DNA of 44,473 bases. Source: Betaproteobacteria bacterium. Lineage in GTDB: Bacteria > Pseudomonadota > Gammaproteobacteria > Burkholderiales > SG8-39. Under the pieces are notes generated by a model. The model had not been told where the DNA came from. It was given only the letters and a program-made list of their open reading frames with translations, and did no database searches. Position 1 is the first letter of the stretch, and every line of letters begins with the position of its first letter. Below, piece by piece: positions 20,187 to 28,492 of this stretch. The DNA lies in contig VBCA01000033.1 of the NCBI GenBank assembly GCA_005881575.1, forward strand, positions 1-44,473. Direction: 5' to 3'. A program made the position numbers and the translations under genes.

Positions 20187-21224
20187 TCACGCGCGCGCGG
20201 GCGGACCCGTTGGCTGGCGCGTGAAGTCGAAGCAGTCCGACATGTCGTCCGCCCTCGCGTCGCGGGCATTCAGGGCAGGCAAGCCGAAGAGCGTCTCGCA
20301 GAACTTCAGCAGGCTCACGTGCGAATGCAGCACCTTGGAGAGGTACCCGCTCTTCGCATAGGGGCTCAGCACCAGACAGCCGACCCGCGAACCGTAGCGG
20401 AATTGCGTGCCGTTCCACTGCGGATGGTTGCCGTCGCGGTCGGGATGCTTCGGATCGTGCTTCCATTGTTCGACGTTCGGCGGGTCCACGTGATCGAGCC
20501 ACCCGCCCCAATCGTCCCAGGTGACGAAGATGGCCGTCTTCGGCCACAGTCCGCCCCGCACGACGGCGTCGATCTGATCGACCGTCCATTGCATGCCGCG
20601 CGTTACGTCGCCGACCAGAGGGTTGCCCGCGTCGTTCGCATCCGGCGGATGCTCGCTCGCGTCGTGCGGCGCGTAGACCCAGGAAACGTCGGGCAGCTTC
20701 CCCGCGACCGCGTCCTGCTCGAATTGCGCGGAGGCGAACTTCCGCTTGCCCTGCAGCGCCTTGATGAAGTCGAAGGCGTAGCCCCCATAGTTGCCCCAGG
20801 TGAATCCGGATTTCTCCAGCGCGGCCGGCAGCGACGGCAGGTCGAACAGCGGCTGGCCCACGGGCAGCCGGTATCGCGGCGGATTGACGATGATCGGGGA
20901 ATCCGCGGTGATGAGCATGATGTGGTTGGGCGTGGACGGCCCGGCGACGTCGGTGAAGTAGTTGTCGCACAGCGTGAACTGCCGCGCATAAGCGAAGTAG
21001 GCGGGAATGTCCTGCTCGACGAACTGCTCGCCCACGGCCGTGGTCTTGCGCGTCAGCCACGCGTCGTGCCTGTGGTTCGGGTCCCGGTGCGGAGGGTTGG
21101 GCGAGCGCGGGAGCTTTGCGCCGTTGGCACCCGGAAACGTGCCGAAGTAATTGTCGAAACCGTGGTTCTCCTTGACGATGATCACCACGTGCTCGATCGG
21201 ATGCTTCGTCTTCTTGCGCGGCAC
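20187..21224 (-). CDS. phosphoesterase family protein (phospholipase C / acid phosphatase type)
   Basis: A 345-residue PF04185-type phosphoesterase. Family motifs are ENHGFDNYFGTFPG at the N-terminus (metal and nucleophile region), SGPSTPNHIMLITADSP-like GPSTPNHIMLI, FVTWDDWGGWLDHVDPP and SRVGCLVLSPYAKSGYL. The GTG at 21224 is preferred: the frame is open to 21377, but that part is unlike the family and would overlap the promoter of the divergent GST gene. Without the upstream part there is no signal peptide; many relatives are exported, so the start or the location is open. The substrate is not predictable. Confidence 0.87.
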   Translation of the reverse strand: MPRKKTKHPIEHVVIIVKENHGFDNYFGTFPGANGAKLPRSPNPPHRDPNHRHDAWLTRKTTAVGEQFVEQDIPAYFAYARQFTLCDNYFTDVAGPSTPNHIMLITADSPIIVNPPRYRLPVGQPLFDLPSLPAALEKSGFTWGNYGGYAFDFIKALQGKRKFASAQFEQDAVAGKLPDVSWVYAPHDASEHPPDANDAGNPLVGDVTRGMQWTVDQIDAVVRGGLWPKTAIFVTWDDWGGWLDHVDPPNVEQWKHDPKHPDRDGNHPQWNGTQFRYGSRVGCLVLSPYAKSGYLSKVLHSHVSLLKFCETLFGLPALNARDARADDMSDCFDFTRQPTGPPARA

Positions 21225-21414
21225 GCGCTCGAATCTAGTCCTCGCCGCCTGACAGATCGCTGAAGCGCCTCGCGCCCAGGCCGATTGGGTCGTACTTACG
21301 TGCCTAGCGATGGTAAACTGCCGGTCAGCGATCTTTGCCGCGCGCGTTCGGCGGCAAGTCATCCAAACGCCGAGCAAGCTCCCCCCAATCCGTTTCGAAA
21401 AGAAAGGACCGACA

Positions 21415-22023
21415 ATGAAACTGTACTACGCTCCCGGCGCCTGCTCGATGGCGCCCCACGTCGTGCTGCGCGAAGCCGGCTACAAGTTCGATCTCGAGAA
21501 AGTGGACATTCCTAACAAGAAGACCGCGGGCGGAGAGGACTACTGGAAGATCAACCCGAAGGGCTACGTGCCGGCGCTCAAGCTCGACGACGGGCAGGTT
21601 CTCACCGAGGTGCAGGTCATCTGCCAGTACTTGGCGGACCACAAGGCGGACTCGGGGCTCGCGCCCAAGGCGGGCACGATGGAGCGCTACCGCCTCATGG
21701 AAATGCTCAACTTCACGGCGAGCGAGGTCCACAAGCAGATCGGCGCGCTGTTCAACCCCAAGATGACCCCGGACATGAAGGAAGTGCAGCTCGCCTACGT
21801 CGAGCGGCGGTTGAACACGCTGGAGAAGCTGCTCGAGGGAAAGCAGTACGCGAGCGGCGGCAAGTTCAGCATCGCCGATGCCTACCTGTTCACGATCCTC
21901 AACTGGACCGGCCTGCACAAGATCGATCTCGCCAAGTGGCCAAACATCAAGGCTTTCCAGGCGCGCATCGCGGCCCGGCCCAAGGTGCAGGAAACGATGA
22001 AGGCGGAAGGCCTCGTCAAATAA
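21415..22023 (+). CDS. glutathione S-transferase, beta-like
   Basis: A 202-residue cytosolic glutathione transferase. It starts MKLYYAPGACSMAPHVVLRE, where C10 is the beta-class catalytic cysteine. The cis-proline is in NPKGYVPALKL, the glutathione-contact pair in LTEVQVICQYLAD, and the C-terminal domain has FSIADAYLFTILNW. AAAGGA lies just before the ATG. It is transcribed divergently from the phosphoesterase gene and convergently with the esterase gene. Confidence 0.93.
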   Translation: MKLYYAPGACSMAPHVVLREAGYKFDLEKVDIPNKKTAGGEDYWKINPKGYVPALKLDDGQVLTEVQVICQYLADHKADSGLAPKAGTMERYRLMEMLNFTASEVHKQIGALFNPKMTPDMKEVQLAYVERRLNTLEKLLEGKQYASGGKFSIADAYLFTILNWTGLHKIDLAKWPNIKAFQARIAARPKVQETMKAEGLVK

Positions 22024-22048
22024 ACCGGATGCGCCTGGTCACCGGCTC

Positions 22049-23152
22049 TCAGGGTTTCAGCGCCTTGTAGAGGAACGGCAGGCTCCGGTCCATGCGGTAA
22101 TCGACGTCGGAGTGGTCGTCGTCGAATTCCTCGTAGCGATGCCGGATTCCGGCCGCGGCGAGGCGTTCGGACAGGATGCGCGAGCCGTACTGGATGTGGT
22201 ACTGGTCGCGCCACCCGCAGTCGATGTAGATGCCGGAGAGCGACTTCAGGTTGCCGCGGTACCTTGCAACGAGATTGATCGGGTCGTGCCGGCGCCAATT
22301 GCGCCAGCGCTCCTCGATCGCCTCGCCCGACTCGAGGTTGAACGGAACGCGGAAGCCGAGCGGCGCCTTCGGATCCGGATCGTAAGTGGCCGCCATGCAG
22401 ACGTTCATGATGCAGAGGGTTTCCTTCATGGCGAGCTTTTCCTTCTTCCACACGTGCGCGAGGAATCGCCGGATGCGCCCGTCGTCCTTGCCTTCGGCGA
22501 GGCCCTTGCGGCCGGCTTCGCGGCGCGCGTCGTAGGCGCCGGGCTTTCGCTTGGGCAGGCGGTGCTTCGCGAGCTCGTTCAGCGTGTTCGGCCAGTCGTG
22601 CCAGTAGACGAAATCGAAATACGCGTCGCCGGAATGATCGGCGACCGCGCCCCAGGTTCTCGCGTACTTCATGCCGTGGAGGATCGCGCCGTACCCGCCG
22701 GATGATTTTCCGAAGCAGCCGCGGTGCTCGCGGGCGGCGAGCGTCCTGAACTCGCGGTCGACGAACGGAACGATCTCGCGCGTGAGATAGTCCGCGTAGT
22801 CGCCGATCGCGGAGGAATTCACGTACTGGTTGCCGCCCAGTGCCGTGAAGCAGTCCGGAAGCACGATGATCGCCGGGCCCATTTTTCCCTCGCGGATGAG
22901 CCGCGCCGCTCGCTCCGGGACGTTGTCGCCGAAAGGCCTCCAGTTGGCGTGAGCGAGGCCCGAGCCGGTGAAGCCGACGAGGTCGTAGAGCACCGGGAAG
23001 CGGCGCTTTCCGCCTTCGTCGTATTGCGGCGGCAGCCACACGCCGAGCTTGCGCACGTGCGGATCGCGCAAGGGGTTGTCCTTCAGGATCTTCGAGCTGT
23101 GCTCGAGCACCAGAAGCGTGCCGGCGGGGCCTTTGGGGCGTTTGAGCGCCAT
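22049..23152 (-). CDS. alpha/beta-hydrolase esterase (PF00756-like)
   Basis: A 367-residue esterase of the putative-esterase/feruloyl-esterase-like fold. The nucleophile elbow is GCFGKSSGGYGA, with S150 as likely nucleophile; an oxyanion segment IIVLPDCFTALGG precedes it and a late histidine lies in DDDHSDVDYRMD. No signal peptide is seen, so it is probably cytoplasmic. The substrate is unknown; family members act on carbohydrate esters, siderophores or acyl-glutathione derivatives. Confidence 0.82.
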   Translation of the reverse strand: MALKRPKGPAGTLLVLEHSSKILKDNPLRDPHVRKLGVWLPPQYDEGGKRRFPVLYDLVGFTGSGLAHANWRPFGDNVPERAARLIREGKMGPAIIVLPDCFTALGGNQYVNSSAIGDYADYLTREIVPFVDREFRTLAAREHRGCFGKSSGGYGAILHGMKYARTWGAVADHSGDAYFDFVYWHDWPNTLNELAKHRLPKRKPGAYDARREAGRKGLAEGKDDGRIRRFLAHVWKKEKLAMKETLCIMNVCMAATYDPDPKAPLGFRVPFNLESGEAIEERWRNWRRHDPINLVARYRGNLKSLSGIYIDCGWRDQYHIQYGSRILSERLAAAGIRHRYEEFDDDHSDVDYRMDRSLPFLYKALKP

Positions 23153-23312
23153 GATGGATGCCTCTTGATTTCGGGAATTCCCGCGATTGTGGCACGTTCG
23201 CGGTCCGGGACTAAGGTTTACCCTGAGACGCTCTAAGGCATGGACCGAATGACGGGGCTCCTGCGCGCTTCTATACTTCGACCCGGAAAAAAATTGTGAT
23301 CAAGGAGCGCCC

Positions 23313-23630
23313 GTGGACCACCGACTCTTCATTCCGCTGCTCATCGCAACCCTGATCGCGTTTCCCGCGCGCTCGCACGCCGACGACACCCGGCGGGAGA
23401 GCCTCCGCGTCGATGCCCTCGCCGACGGCCAATCCGTGGCCGTGGCGGTGCCGGCCGAGTGGCGGGAAGCGGGCAAGGCGCAAGTTCTCCGAGCCGGTTC
23501 GGTGCTCCGATTCCTGGATGAATCGGGACGTCCGGTCGAGATCACGGCCGCCGCCCTGGCGCGCTCGGCCGCGAAAAGATCGCTCCTGCGACCCGAGGAC
23601 CTCAGGAAAATCGCTCTCGCGGCGCGCTAG
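23313..23630 (+). CDS. small exported protein, function unknown
   Basis: A 105-residue protein starting at GTG with an excellent AAGGAG five bases upstream. Residues 1-23 (MDHRLFIPLLIATLIAFPAR) form a signal peptide cut near SHA-DD. The rest has one short beta-rich domain with no cysteine. I do not recognise a family. A rho-independent terminator follows at 23707, so it is probably a single-gene transcript. Confidence 0.7.
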   Translation: MDHRLFIPLLIATLIAFPARSHADDTRRESLRVDALADGQSVAVAVPAEWREAGKAQVLRAGSVLRFLDESGRPVEITAAALARSAAKRSLLRPEDLRKIALAAR

Positions 23631-23706
23631 CGTCTCGCGGCGACTGCTTCAGCTCAGGGAAGGCAACACCTCCAGCAATCCGAAAAAAGAGAGAGGGTAT
23701 ACGTTT

Positions 23707-23734
23707 GGCCGCGCGACCCGCGGCCTTTTTTTTT
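23707..23734 (+). terminator. rho-independent terminator
   Basis: A 7-bp perfect stem GGCCGCG/CGCGGCC with a five-base loop is followed by nine T residues. It ends the transcript of the small exported protein gene and stands 20 bases from the end of the convergent lipoprotein gene. The 76 bases between the gene end and the stem contain no ORF. Confidence 0.85.
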
Positions 23735-23753
23735 GGGCGACACCGGCCCGCTC

Positions 23754-24197
23754 TCACCTCTGCCGTTCCGCCGCTTCGAGCGCGCCTTTCGCGCCCTCCG
23801 CGTCGCCGCGCGCCTCGCGCGCGTGCGCGATGAGGCGCCAGTTCTCGGCGCGCAGGGCGTTGTCCGATCCCGCCCAGGAGTTGGAGCGCGCGGCGGTGCT
23901 CTCGGCCTGCGCGTAGTCGCCCTGCTTCAGGCGCACGCGCGCGAGCTCCTGCCACAGGCGCGGATTGCGAGGCTCGATGCGCAGCGCGCGCTCGAGCGAA
24001 GCCGCAGCGTTCGCGAGGCGCCCGGCCGCGGCATCGGCGCGCGCGCCGTCCAGGAGTCCCGCGATCGCCAGGTTCTCGGTGCGGGCCGCGGGCTCGGGCA
24101 AGGGAGCGGGCGCCGGCGTAGGCCCACCAGGCTCGGGTTCTCTCACCGTCGCGCAGCCGGCAATGGCGATCGCAAGGAATGCGAGTACGGCCCTCAT
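23754..24197 (-). CDS. TPR-containing lipoprotein
   Basis: A 147-residue lipoprotein: MRAVLAFLAIAIAGC is a signal peptide ending in the lipobox IAGC. A Pro-rich linker follows, then helices with tetratricopeptide spacing: LANAAASLERALRIEPRNPRL, LARVRLKQGDYAQAES and ARGDAEGAKGALEAAE. It lies 27 bases after the mrcB stop on the same strand, so the two are probably co-transcribed. That position suggests a role as an outer-membrane or periplasmic partner for the peptidoglycan synthase, like other lipoproteins that serve PBP1B; this is inference. Confidence 0.85.
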   Translation of the reverse strand: MRAVLAFLAIAIAGCATVREPEPGGPTPAPAPLPEPAARTENLAIAGLLDGARADAAAGRLANAAASLERALRIEPRNPRLWQELARVRLKQGDYAQAESTAARSNSWAGSDNALRAENWRLIAHAREARGDAEGAKGALEAAERQR

Positions 24198-24224
24198 CGG
24201 ATCTCTATTTTCCGCTAATTGCTT

Positions 24225-26525
24225 TTACCTTCCAAACAGACGCTGCATCCAGCTCTTCGCCTGCTGCTTCACTCCTTCGACCGCGACGCCCAGGGCCGAC
24301 GCGCAGGGAGCGCGCTCCGCGGGCGCCGAGCCTTGCGCGAACGGCAGCTCCACGGCGCCCGGGCAGGCGAAATCCCCACGCAGCCCGCTCTCCGGATCGA
24401 TGAGCACGTTCTCGATCCCGTCCGGCTTGGGAAGCGCCAGCGGCTCGGGGCTGAGCGCAGCCATCATCTCGCCCCACACGGGCAGCGCCGCGCCCGCGCC
24501 CGAGAGTCGCGCCGCACGGTTGTCGTCGTAGCCGATCCACACGATGCCGAGTCGATCGCCGGTGAATCCCGCGAACCAGGCGTCGCGCTGCTCGGTTGTG
24601 GTGCCGGTCTTGCCCGCGACGGCGGTCTCGGGCGGCAGCCAGTTCGAGAGGCTGCGGCCGGTGCCTTCTCGCACCACGCCCTGCATCGCGGCGGTGATGA
24701 GGTACATGGGCTCGGGCGGGAAAGCCTGCTCTACCGCGAGCGCATAGCGTTTGAGCGGGCGACCGTCCTGAGTCGTGACTTCGCGGATGGCGCGCAAGGG
24801 CGTGCGGAATCCCCCGCTCGCGATGGTCTGGTACATCTGCGCCACTTCCAGCGGGGAGAGGTCCACCGCGCCGAGCAGCGTCGAAGCGAAAGGCTGCATT
24901 TCGCGCTCGATGCCGAGTCGTTTGATCGTGGCGAGGACTTTCTCGACGCCGATATCGGTCCCGAGGCGAGCGGTCGCGGCGTTGTAGGACTGCGCGAGCG
25001 CGGTGCGCAGCGGCACCGCGCCGTGGAAGGTCTTGTCGTAGTTCGTCGGCTCCCAGTCGGGCGCCCCGCGGCTCTTCCACACGAAAGGCCCGTCGTCGAT
25101 CGGCGTGACCAGGGTGTAGCGCGAGGGTTCGGCGAGCGCCGTAAGGTAGATCGCGGGCTTCAGGAGCGAGCCCACGGGCCGCCCGGCGTCCAGGGCGCGG
25201 TTGAAGCCGCGGAAGCGCACGTCGCGCCCACCGACCAGCGCCTGCACTTCGCCCGACTGGGTGTCGGTGACCACGACCGCGCCTTCCAGGCCCGGCTCGC
25301 CGAAGATCTTCCCTCTGTCGAACTGTGCGATCTTGCGCTCGAGCGCCCGCTCCGCCGCGGCCTGCACGCGCGGGGCGAGCGTGGTGAAGACCCGCAAACC
25401 TTCCGAGCGGAGGTCGGCTTCGTCGTAATCGCGCCGCAACTGTCGATGCACGAGATCGAGGAAGGCCGGGTGAGGCGAAGTGCCCATCGCGGCCTTCTGG
25501 TTGACGCCGAGGTCCGCGGCCCGCGCCTGGGCGTATTGCTCCATGGTGGCGAAGCCACGGTCCTTGGTCTCGCGCAGGACGAGGTTCCTCCGCTCGAGCG
25601 CGCGCTCCGGGTTGCGGAACGGGTCGTAGAAGGTCGGCCCCTTCACCATGCCGACGAGGAGCGCGCTCTCCGCGAGCGTGAGGTGCTCGACCGTCTTGCC
25701 GAAGTAGAAGAGCGAGGCGAGGCCCACGCCGTGGATCGCGCGGTCGCGGTCCTGGCCGAGGTAGATTTCGTTGAGATACGTCTCGAGGATCTCGTCCTTG
25801 TCGTAGTGCATCTCGAGCAGCACCGCCATGAAGAGCTCGGTGACCTTGCGCGAGAGCGTGCGCTCGGGCGTGAGGAAGAAGTTCTTCACGAGCTGCTGCG
25901 TCAGCGTGCTGCCGCCCTGGAGTCCCTTGAAGCGGAGGAAAGAGAACGCCGCGCGCGCGATACCGCGCAAGTCGAAGCCGTGGTGCGAGTAGAAATTGCG
26001 GTCCTCGTTCGCGATCAACGCCTGCACCAGCGGCTTCGGCACCTCCGAGAGCCGCACCAGCACGCGGTCCTCGTTGTTCGCAGGATAGATGCCGCCGATC
26101 GCCAAAGGCTCCAGGCGCGCGAGCGGGAGGTCGCGCCCTTCCGCGTCCTGCACCGCCCTGACCGCACCACCTTCGAAGGCGATGCGTACGCGCTTCGCGG
26201 GCTGGGGCCCGTCCCAGAACACGAACGGCCGTATTGCCACCTCGAGCCAGTCGTTGTCGTTCGCAAACCAGCCGGGCTCGCCCTCGCGCGGCCCCTGGCC
26301 GTACCCCGCCTCCTGCAACTCGCGCACCACGTCGATCTGCGCGATGCGCAAGCCCGCGTGCAACTCGAGCGGCCGCGCATAAATCCGCGCCGGCAGCGAG
26401 AAGCGGCGGCCCTCGAACTCGCTGCGCACGCGCATGTCGAGGTACAACGTGAAGGCGGCCGCGAGCAGAGCCACCGTCAGGACCGTGTAGCGGGAGTAGC
26501 GCCAGAATTTAGCGCGATCGAACAT
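24225..26525 (-). CDS. mrcB: penicillin-binding protein 1B
   Basis: A bifunctional class A PBP that polymerises glycan strands and crosslinks peptides in the periplasm. In 766 residues: a short cytoplasmic part, TM at about 12-30, a UvrB-like accessory domain as in PBP1B, the GT51 domain with the catalytic glutamate in IANEDRNFYSHHG, GGSTLTQQLVKNFFLT and EIYLGQDRDRAIHG, then the transpeptidase domain with SLLK (GRPVGSLLKPAIYL), SYN and AGKTGTTTEQRDAWFAG. All catalytic motifs are intact. The ORF ends with a short tail holding two cysteines. Confidence 0.95.
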   Translation of the reverse strand: MFDRAKFWRYSRYTVLTVALLAAAFTLYLDMRVRSEFEGRRFSLPARIYARPLELHAGLRIAQIDVVRELQEAGYGQGPREGEPGWFANDNDWLEVAIRPFVFWDGPQPAKRVRIAFEGGAVRAVQDAEGRDLPLARLEPLAIGGIYPANNEDRVLVRLSEVPKPLVQALIANEDRNFYSHHGFDLRGIARAAFSFLRFKGLQGGSTLTQQLVKNFFLTPERTLSRKVTELFMAVLLEMHYDKDEILETYLNEIYLGQDRDRAIHGVGLASLFYFGKTVEHLTLAESALLVGMVKGPTFYDPFRNPERALERRNLVLRETKDRGFATMEQYAQARAADLGVNQKAAMGTSPHPAFLDLVHRQLRRDYDEADLRSEGLRVFTTLAPRVQAAAERALERKIAQFDRGKIFGEPGLEGAVVVTDTQSGEVQALVGGRDVRFRGFNRALDAGRPVGSLLKPAIYLTALAEPSRYTLVTPIDDGPFVWKSRGAPDWEPTNYDKTFHGAVPLRTALAQSYNAATARLGTDIGVEKVLATIKRLGIEREMQPFASTLLGAVDLSPLEVAQMYQTIASGGFRTPLRAIREVTTQDGRPLKRYALAVEQAFPPEPMYLITAAMQGVVREGTGRSLSNWLPPETAVAGKTGTTTEQRDAWFAGFTGDRLGIVWIGYDDNRAARLSGAGAALPVWGEMMAALSPEPLALPKPDGIENVLIDPESGLRGDFACPGAVELPFAQGSAPAERAPCASALGVAVEGVKQQAKSWMQRLFGR

Positions 26526-26609
26526 CGGCGGATTTTACTTCGTTGCGGGGAGGAGGCGAGGGACCGAAGAGCGTTGAAGCAGCGAAAATGCGCGTGCTGC
26601 GACGGTCAA

Positions 26610-26629
26610 GTGTCGTCTCGAGGCGACAC
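26610..26629. repeat. hairpin downstream of metallopeptidase gene
   Basis: GTGTCG and CGACAC pair around a CTCGAG core. It lies a few bases beyond the metallopeptidase stop on the minus strand and lacks a T-run. The rest of the 26526-26634 gap also has an imperfect inverted repeat (TTGA at 26574, GCAGC at 26579, GCTGC at 26596, TCAA at 26606), which could be a decayed recombination site. Confidence 0.4.
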
Positions 26630-26634
26630 CTGTT

Positions 26635-27195
26635 TCACAGACTCTCGGCCTCCGGCCAGAGCCGCGCGCTGCCCACTCGCTTGAACCACGTTTCGAATTC
26701 CGAACGGTACCCTTGCAATGGCCCGGGCAACGGCCTGCGAGGATCCCGGCTCAATGAGTACGCCATGCCTTCCCTGAACCAGACGGGCTTGAGGAGCCAC
26801 GTGCGGAGACTGCCGAGGCGCTCGTTTTGAAGGTGATGAATCAGCTCATGCCTGACAAAGTACGGCTTCCACCCCCGATTGCTGATAACAACGCCGACCG
26901 TCGCGACGGTATAGGCGTTCTGTGAAGTAAAGCCGAAGGACTCGGAGCACGCCTTCGTCGAGCAAAAAACGGCGCGAGGTTCGACCTTGAGCCCGCCGAC
27001 GTTGTCGCCAACGTATCGGACGGCGTCTTCGTACAATCCCCTTGCTTCCGCCAGCCGGGAAAAATCGTCGACACAGACCTTGCCGTGGCAGGTGAGGCCG
27101 GCGAGCTGCGGAGCGAGAACCCGCGCGGGCTTGACGAAAGCCCAGGCCGCCACGGGCAGCGCGAGAAGAGCGATGAAAACGATTCGCCTAAACAT
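26635..27195 (-). CDS. exported HExxH metallopeptidase-like protein in a gene cassette
   Basis: A 186-residue protein with an N-terminal signal, MFRRIVFIALLALPVAAWAF. The zinc motif is RHELIHHL (H116, E117, H120), and 22 residues after H120 comes WFREGMAYSLS, whose E142 fits the third ligand of gluzincins. Four cysteines (residues 36, 41, 78 and 83) may form disulfides. No known family is recognised beyond this zincin signature. ATG at 27195 is used; a TTG at 27207 is in frame. The gene starts 26 bases after the attC-like site and has lower GC than the chromosomal genes beside it. Confidence 0.72.
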   Translation of the reverse strand: MFRRIVFIALLALPVAAWAFVKPARVLAPQLAGLTCHGKVCVDDFSRLAEARGLYEDAVRYVGDNVGGLKVEPRAVFCSTKACSESFGFTSQNAYTVATVGVVISNRGWKPYFVRHELIHHLQNERLGSLRTWLLKPVWFREGMAYSLSRDPRRPLPGPLQGYRSEFETWFKRVGSARLWPEAESL

Positions 27196-27215
27196 GTGTG
27201 CGCGCAATCAAAGAC

Positions 27216-27277
27216 GCCTAACGTCAGCCTTCACCGGCCGATGCTTGCGAGCGGTCCGGTGGAAGGCACTGTTCGGC
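27216..27277 (-). other. attC-like integron recombination site
   Basis: Read on the minus strand: R'' box GCCGAAC (27277-27271), spacer AGT, arm GCCTTCCACCGGACCG (27267-27252), variable terminal loop (27251-27241), arm CGGCCGGTGAAGGC (27240-27227), spacer TGAC (27226-27223), R' box GTTAGGC (27222-27216). The arms pair over 14 bp with two extrahelical bases, C27261 and A27255, both on the same arm. This is the known attC layout. R' fits GTTRRRY exactly; R'' departs from RYYYAAC at one base. There is no T-run, so it is not an ordinary terminator. Confidence 0.72.
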
Positions 27278-28375
27278 GTTGTATCCTCAGTCATTACGAA
27301 GACGCTCCAGTAAACCCCTCGACACAGTCGATCATCAATTTCCGTCTATTGAGCGCGCGAAGCAGATCGATGTTGCGGGAACGCGTCCTCCGAAAAGCTC
27401 GCACGAGTAGCGCGGAGGACGGACGAAGTCCGAACCACGATCAAAAAACTGCATGCGTTGCCAAGCGTCTGCGATCCTACCTTGCCGCAGGATGAATACA
27501 CGCTCCTCGAGGCCGGCAGGATAATTTTCCGAGAACTCACCTTGGAAAAGCACCTTCTTTCCTAAGAACGTCACCTTTTCGTCGCCTGACGGGAGGCGCT
27601 CCCTTCGATCTGGCTCGGGCGACGAACGGAAGAGATCTTTGTAAGAGCTCAAACATCCATCCAGGCTTAGCCACATGCAATTCCGATCCAATGATGTCGT
27701 GCCTGTCTTTAACGTGGTGAACAGCGTATACGATTCTGCGAAGTGCAATTTGCGATCACGCTGGTAGTTTGCGTTTACTCCAGCTGGAGGTTCACGGAGG
27801 AACTCCGGATCGATGCCTTGCATGAAGGTCAATGAAAGAGGAATTCTTGCTGATTTCTCGATCTCTTCCGGCGTGATTAAATAGGTTTGTAGTGTATGTT
27901 GCAGATCACTGCACTGCACTTCCTCCACGGATGAGCGCATTGTCTCCATCAGTTGATTCGCCGCCCTACGCACCCTGCTGATGCCGTTCTGATCGATTCG
28001 AAGATCGCGGTACAGCTTTGAAAGCCCTCGGTCGCAGTACGCAGAGAATTGCTGTAGCGCGTGCGCGTTGCGCGTCCTCCAAGCTGTCACTTTCGCGTCG
28101 AGCCCTTCTCGCATCGCCGGGAACTTCTCAGCACAAGCCCGCACAATGTCGTCATTCTGGAACCCGACGATGCACGCCGGAGCGGCGAGGATGTATTCCA
28201 GACCAGACGTCGCTGACGTGTGAAACGGGATAGCTACCGAGGCGGTGCCAACCGCGACCAAGACCGCAGACCGAATCCGCAAGATAGCCAAAAGACCACC
28301 TGCTTCCTCTCGCGAGGCCGGTATCGACTTGTACACAGAATCCCCTAGTGCATTCTCTGGCTACCCAGGGCCGAA
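27222..28375 (-). mobile_element. putative integron gene cassette carrying a cysteine-rich exported protein
   Basis: The cassette would run from the TTCGGC at 28375-28370 to the G at 27222. GTTCGGC at its start (28376-28370) is the exact reverse complement of the R'' box GCCGAAC at its end (27277-27271). In a free circular cassette these two pair to complete attC, so the match is a specific prediction that is met. It holds one ORF in the expected orientation. No R'' partner or integrase is seen upstream, and the 28377-28492 gap shows no attI that I can name. Confidence 0.6.
27335..28336 (-). CDS. cysteine-rich exported protein of unknown function (cassette gene)
   Basis: A 333-residue protein starting at GTG, with AGGGG five bases upstream. 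Residues about 18-38 (LRIRSAVLVAVGTASVAIPF) are a hydrophobic export or anchor segment. The rest has eight cysteines, an even number that fits periplasmic disulfides, mixed helices in the first half and a beta-rich second half. No family is recognised. GC is about 50% in the sample line I counted (27661-27720), clearly below the neighbours, and this supports acquisition. The gene ends 57 bases before the attC-like site. Confidence 0.68.
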   Translation of the reverse strand: MYKSIPASREEAGGLLAILRIRSAVLVAVGTASVAIPFHTSATSGLEYILAAPACIVGFQNDDIVRACAEKFPAMREGLDAKVTAWRTRNAHALQQFSAYCDRGLSKLYRDLRIDQNGISRVRRAANQLMETMRSSVEEVQCSDLQHTLQTYLITPEEIEKSARIPLSLTFMQGIDPEFLREPPAGVNANYQRDRKLHFAESYTLFTTLKTGTTSLDRNCMWLSLDGCLSSYKDLFRSSPEPDRRERLPSGDEKVTFLGKKVLFQGEFSENYPAGLEERVFILRQGRIADAWQRMQFFDRGSDFVRPPRYSCELFGGRVPATSICFARSIDGN

Positions 28376-28492
28376 CGTGAATTACAGACCCTAAGAGATA
28401 GATTGTATTCCGTCTTTTGTCAGCTTCGCTGCTTTAAGGCATAGCTCCCCGCAGGTCTTGCGCGTACCGGCTTTCGCCCCCACATTCTTGCG

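Noticed and set aside
21225-21377. 51-residue extension of the phosphoesterase
   Set aside because: Not similar to the family and crosses the region needed for the divergent GST promoter; the GTG at 21224 is preferred, though without proof.
26570-26610. Possible second attC after the metallopeptidase gene
   Set aside because: There is an imperfect inverted repeat but no GCCTAAC or other R'' box matching the cassette start TTAGGC, so it is noted only as a possible remnant.
24219-26684. Very long open frame of 821 codons on the plus strand
   Set aside because: It is antisense to mrcB, whose catalytic motifs are all intact; long antisense frames are common in high-GC coding DNA, and its Arg/His/Glu-heavy sequence has no family features.
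28377-28460. Possible attC or attI upstream of the cassette
   Set aside because: A weak repeat (GAATACA with TGTAATTC on the minus strand) exists, but no RYYYAAC box is present; the boundary may be a secondary site.
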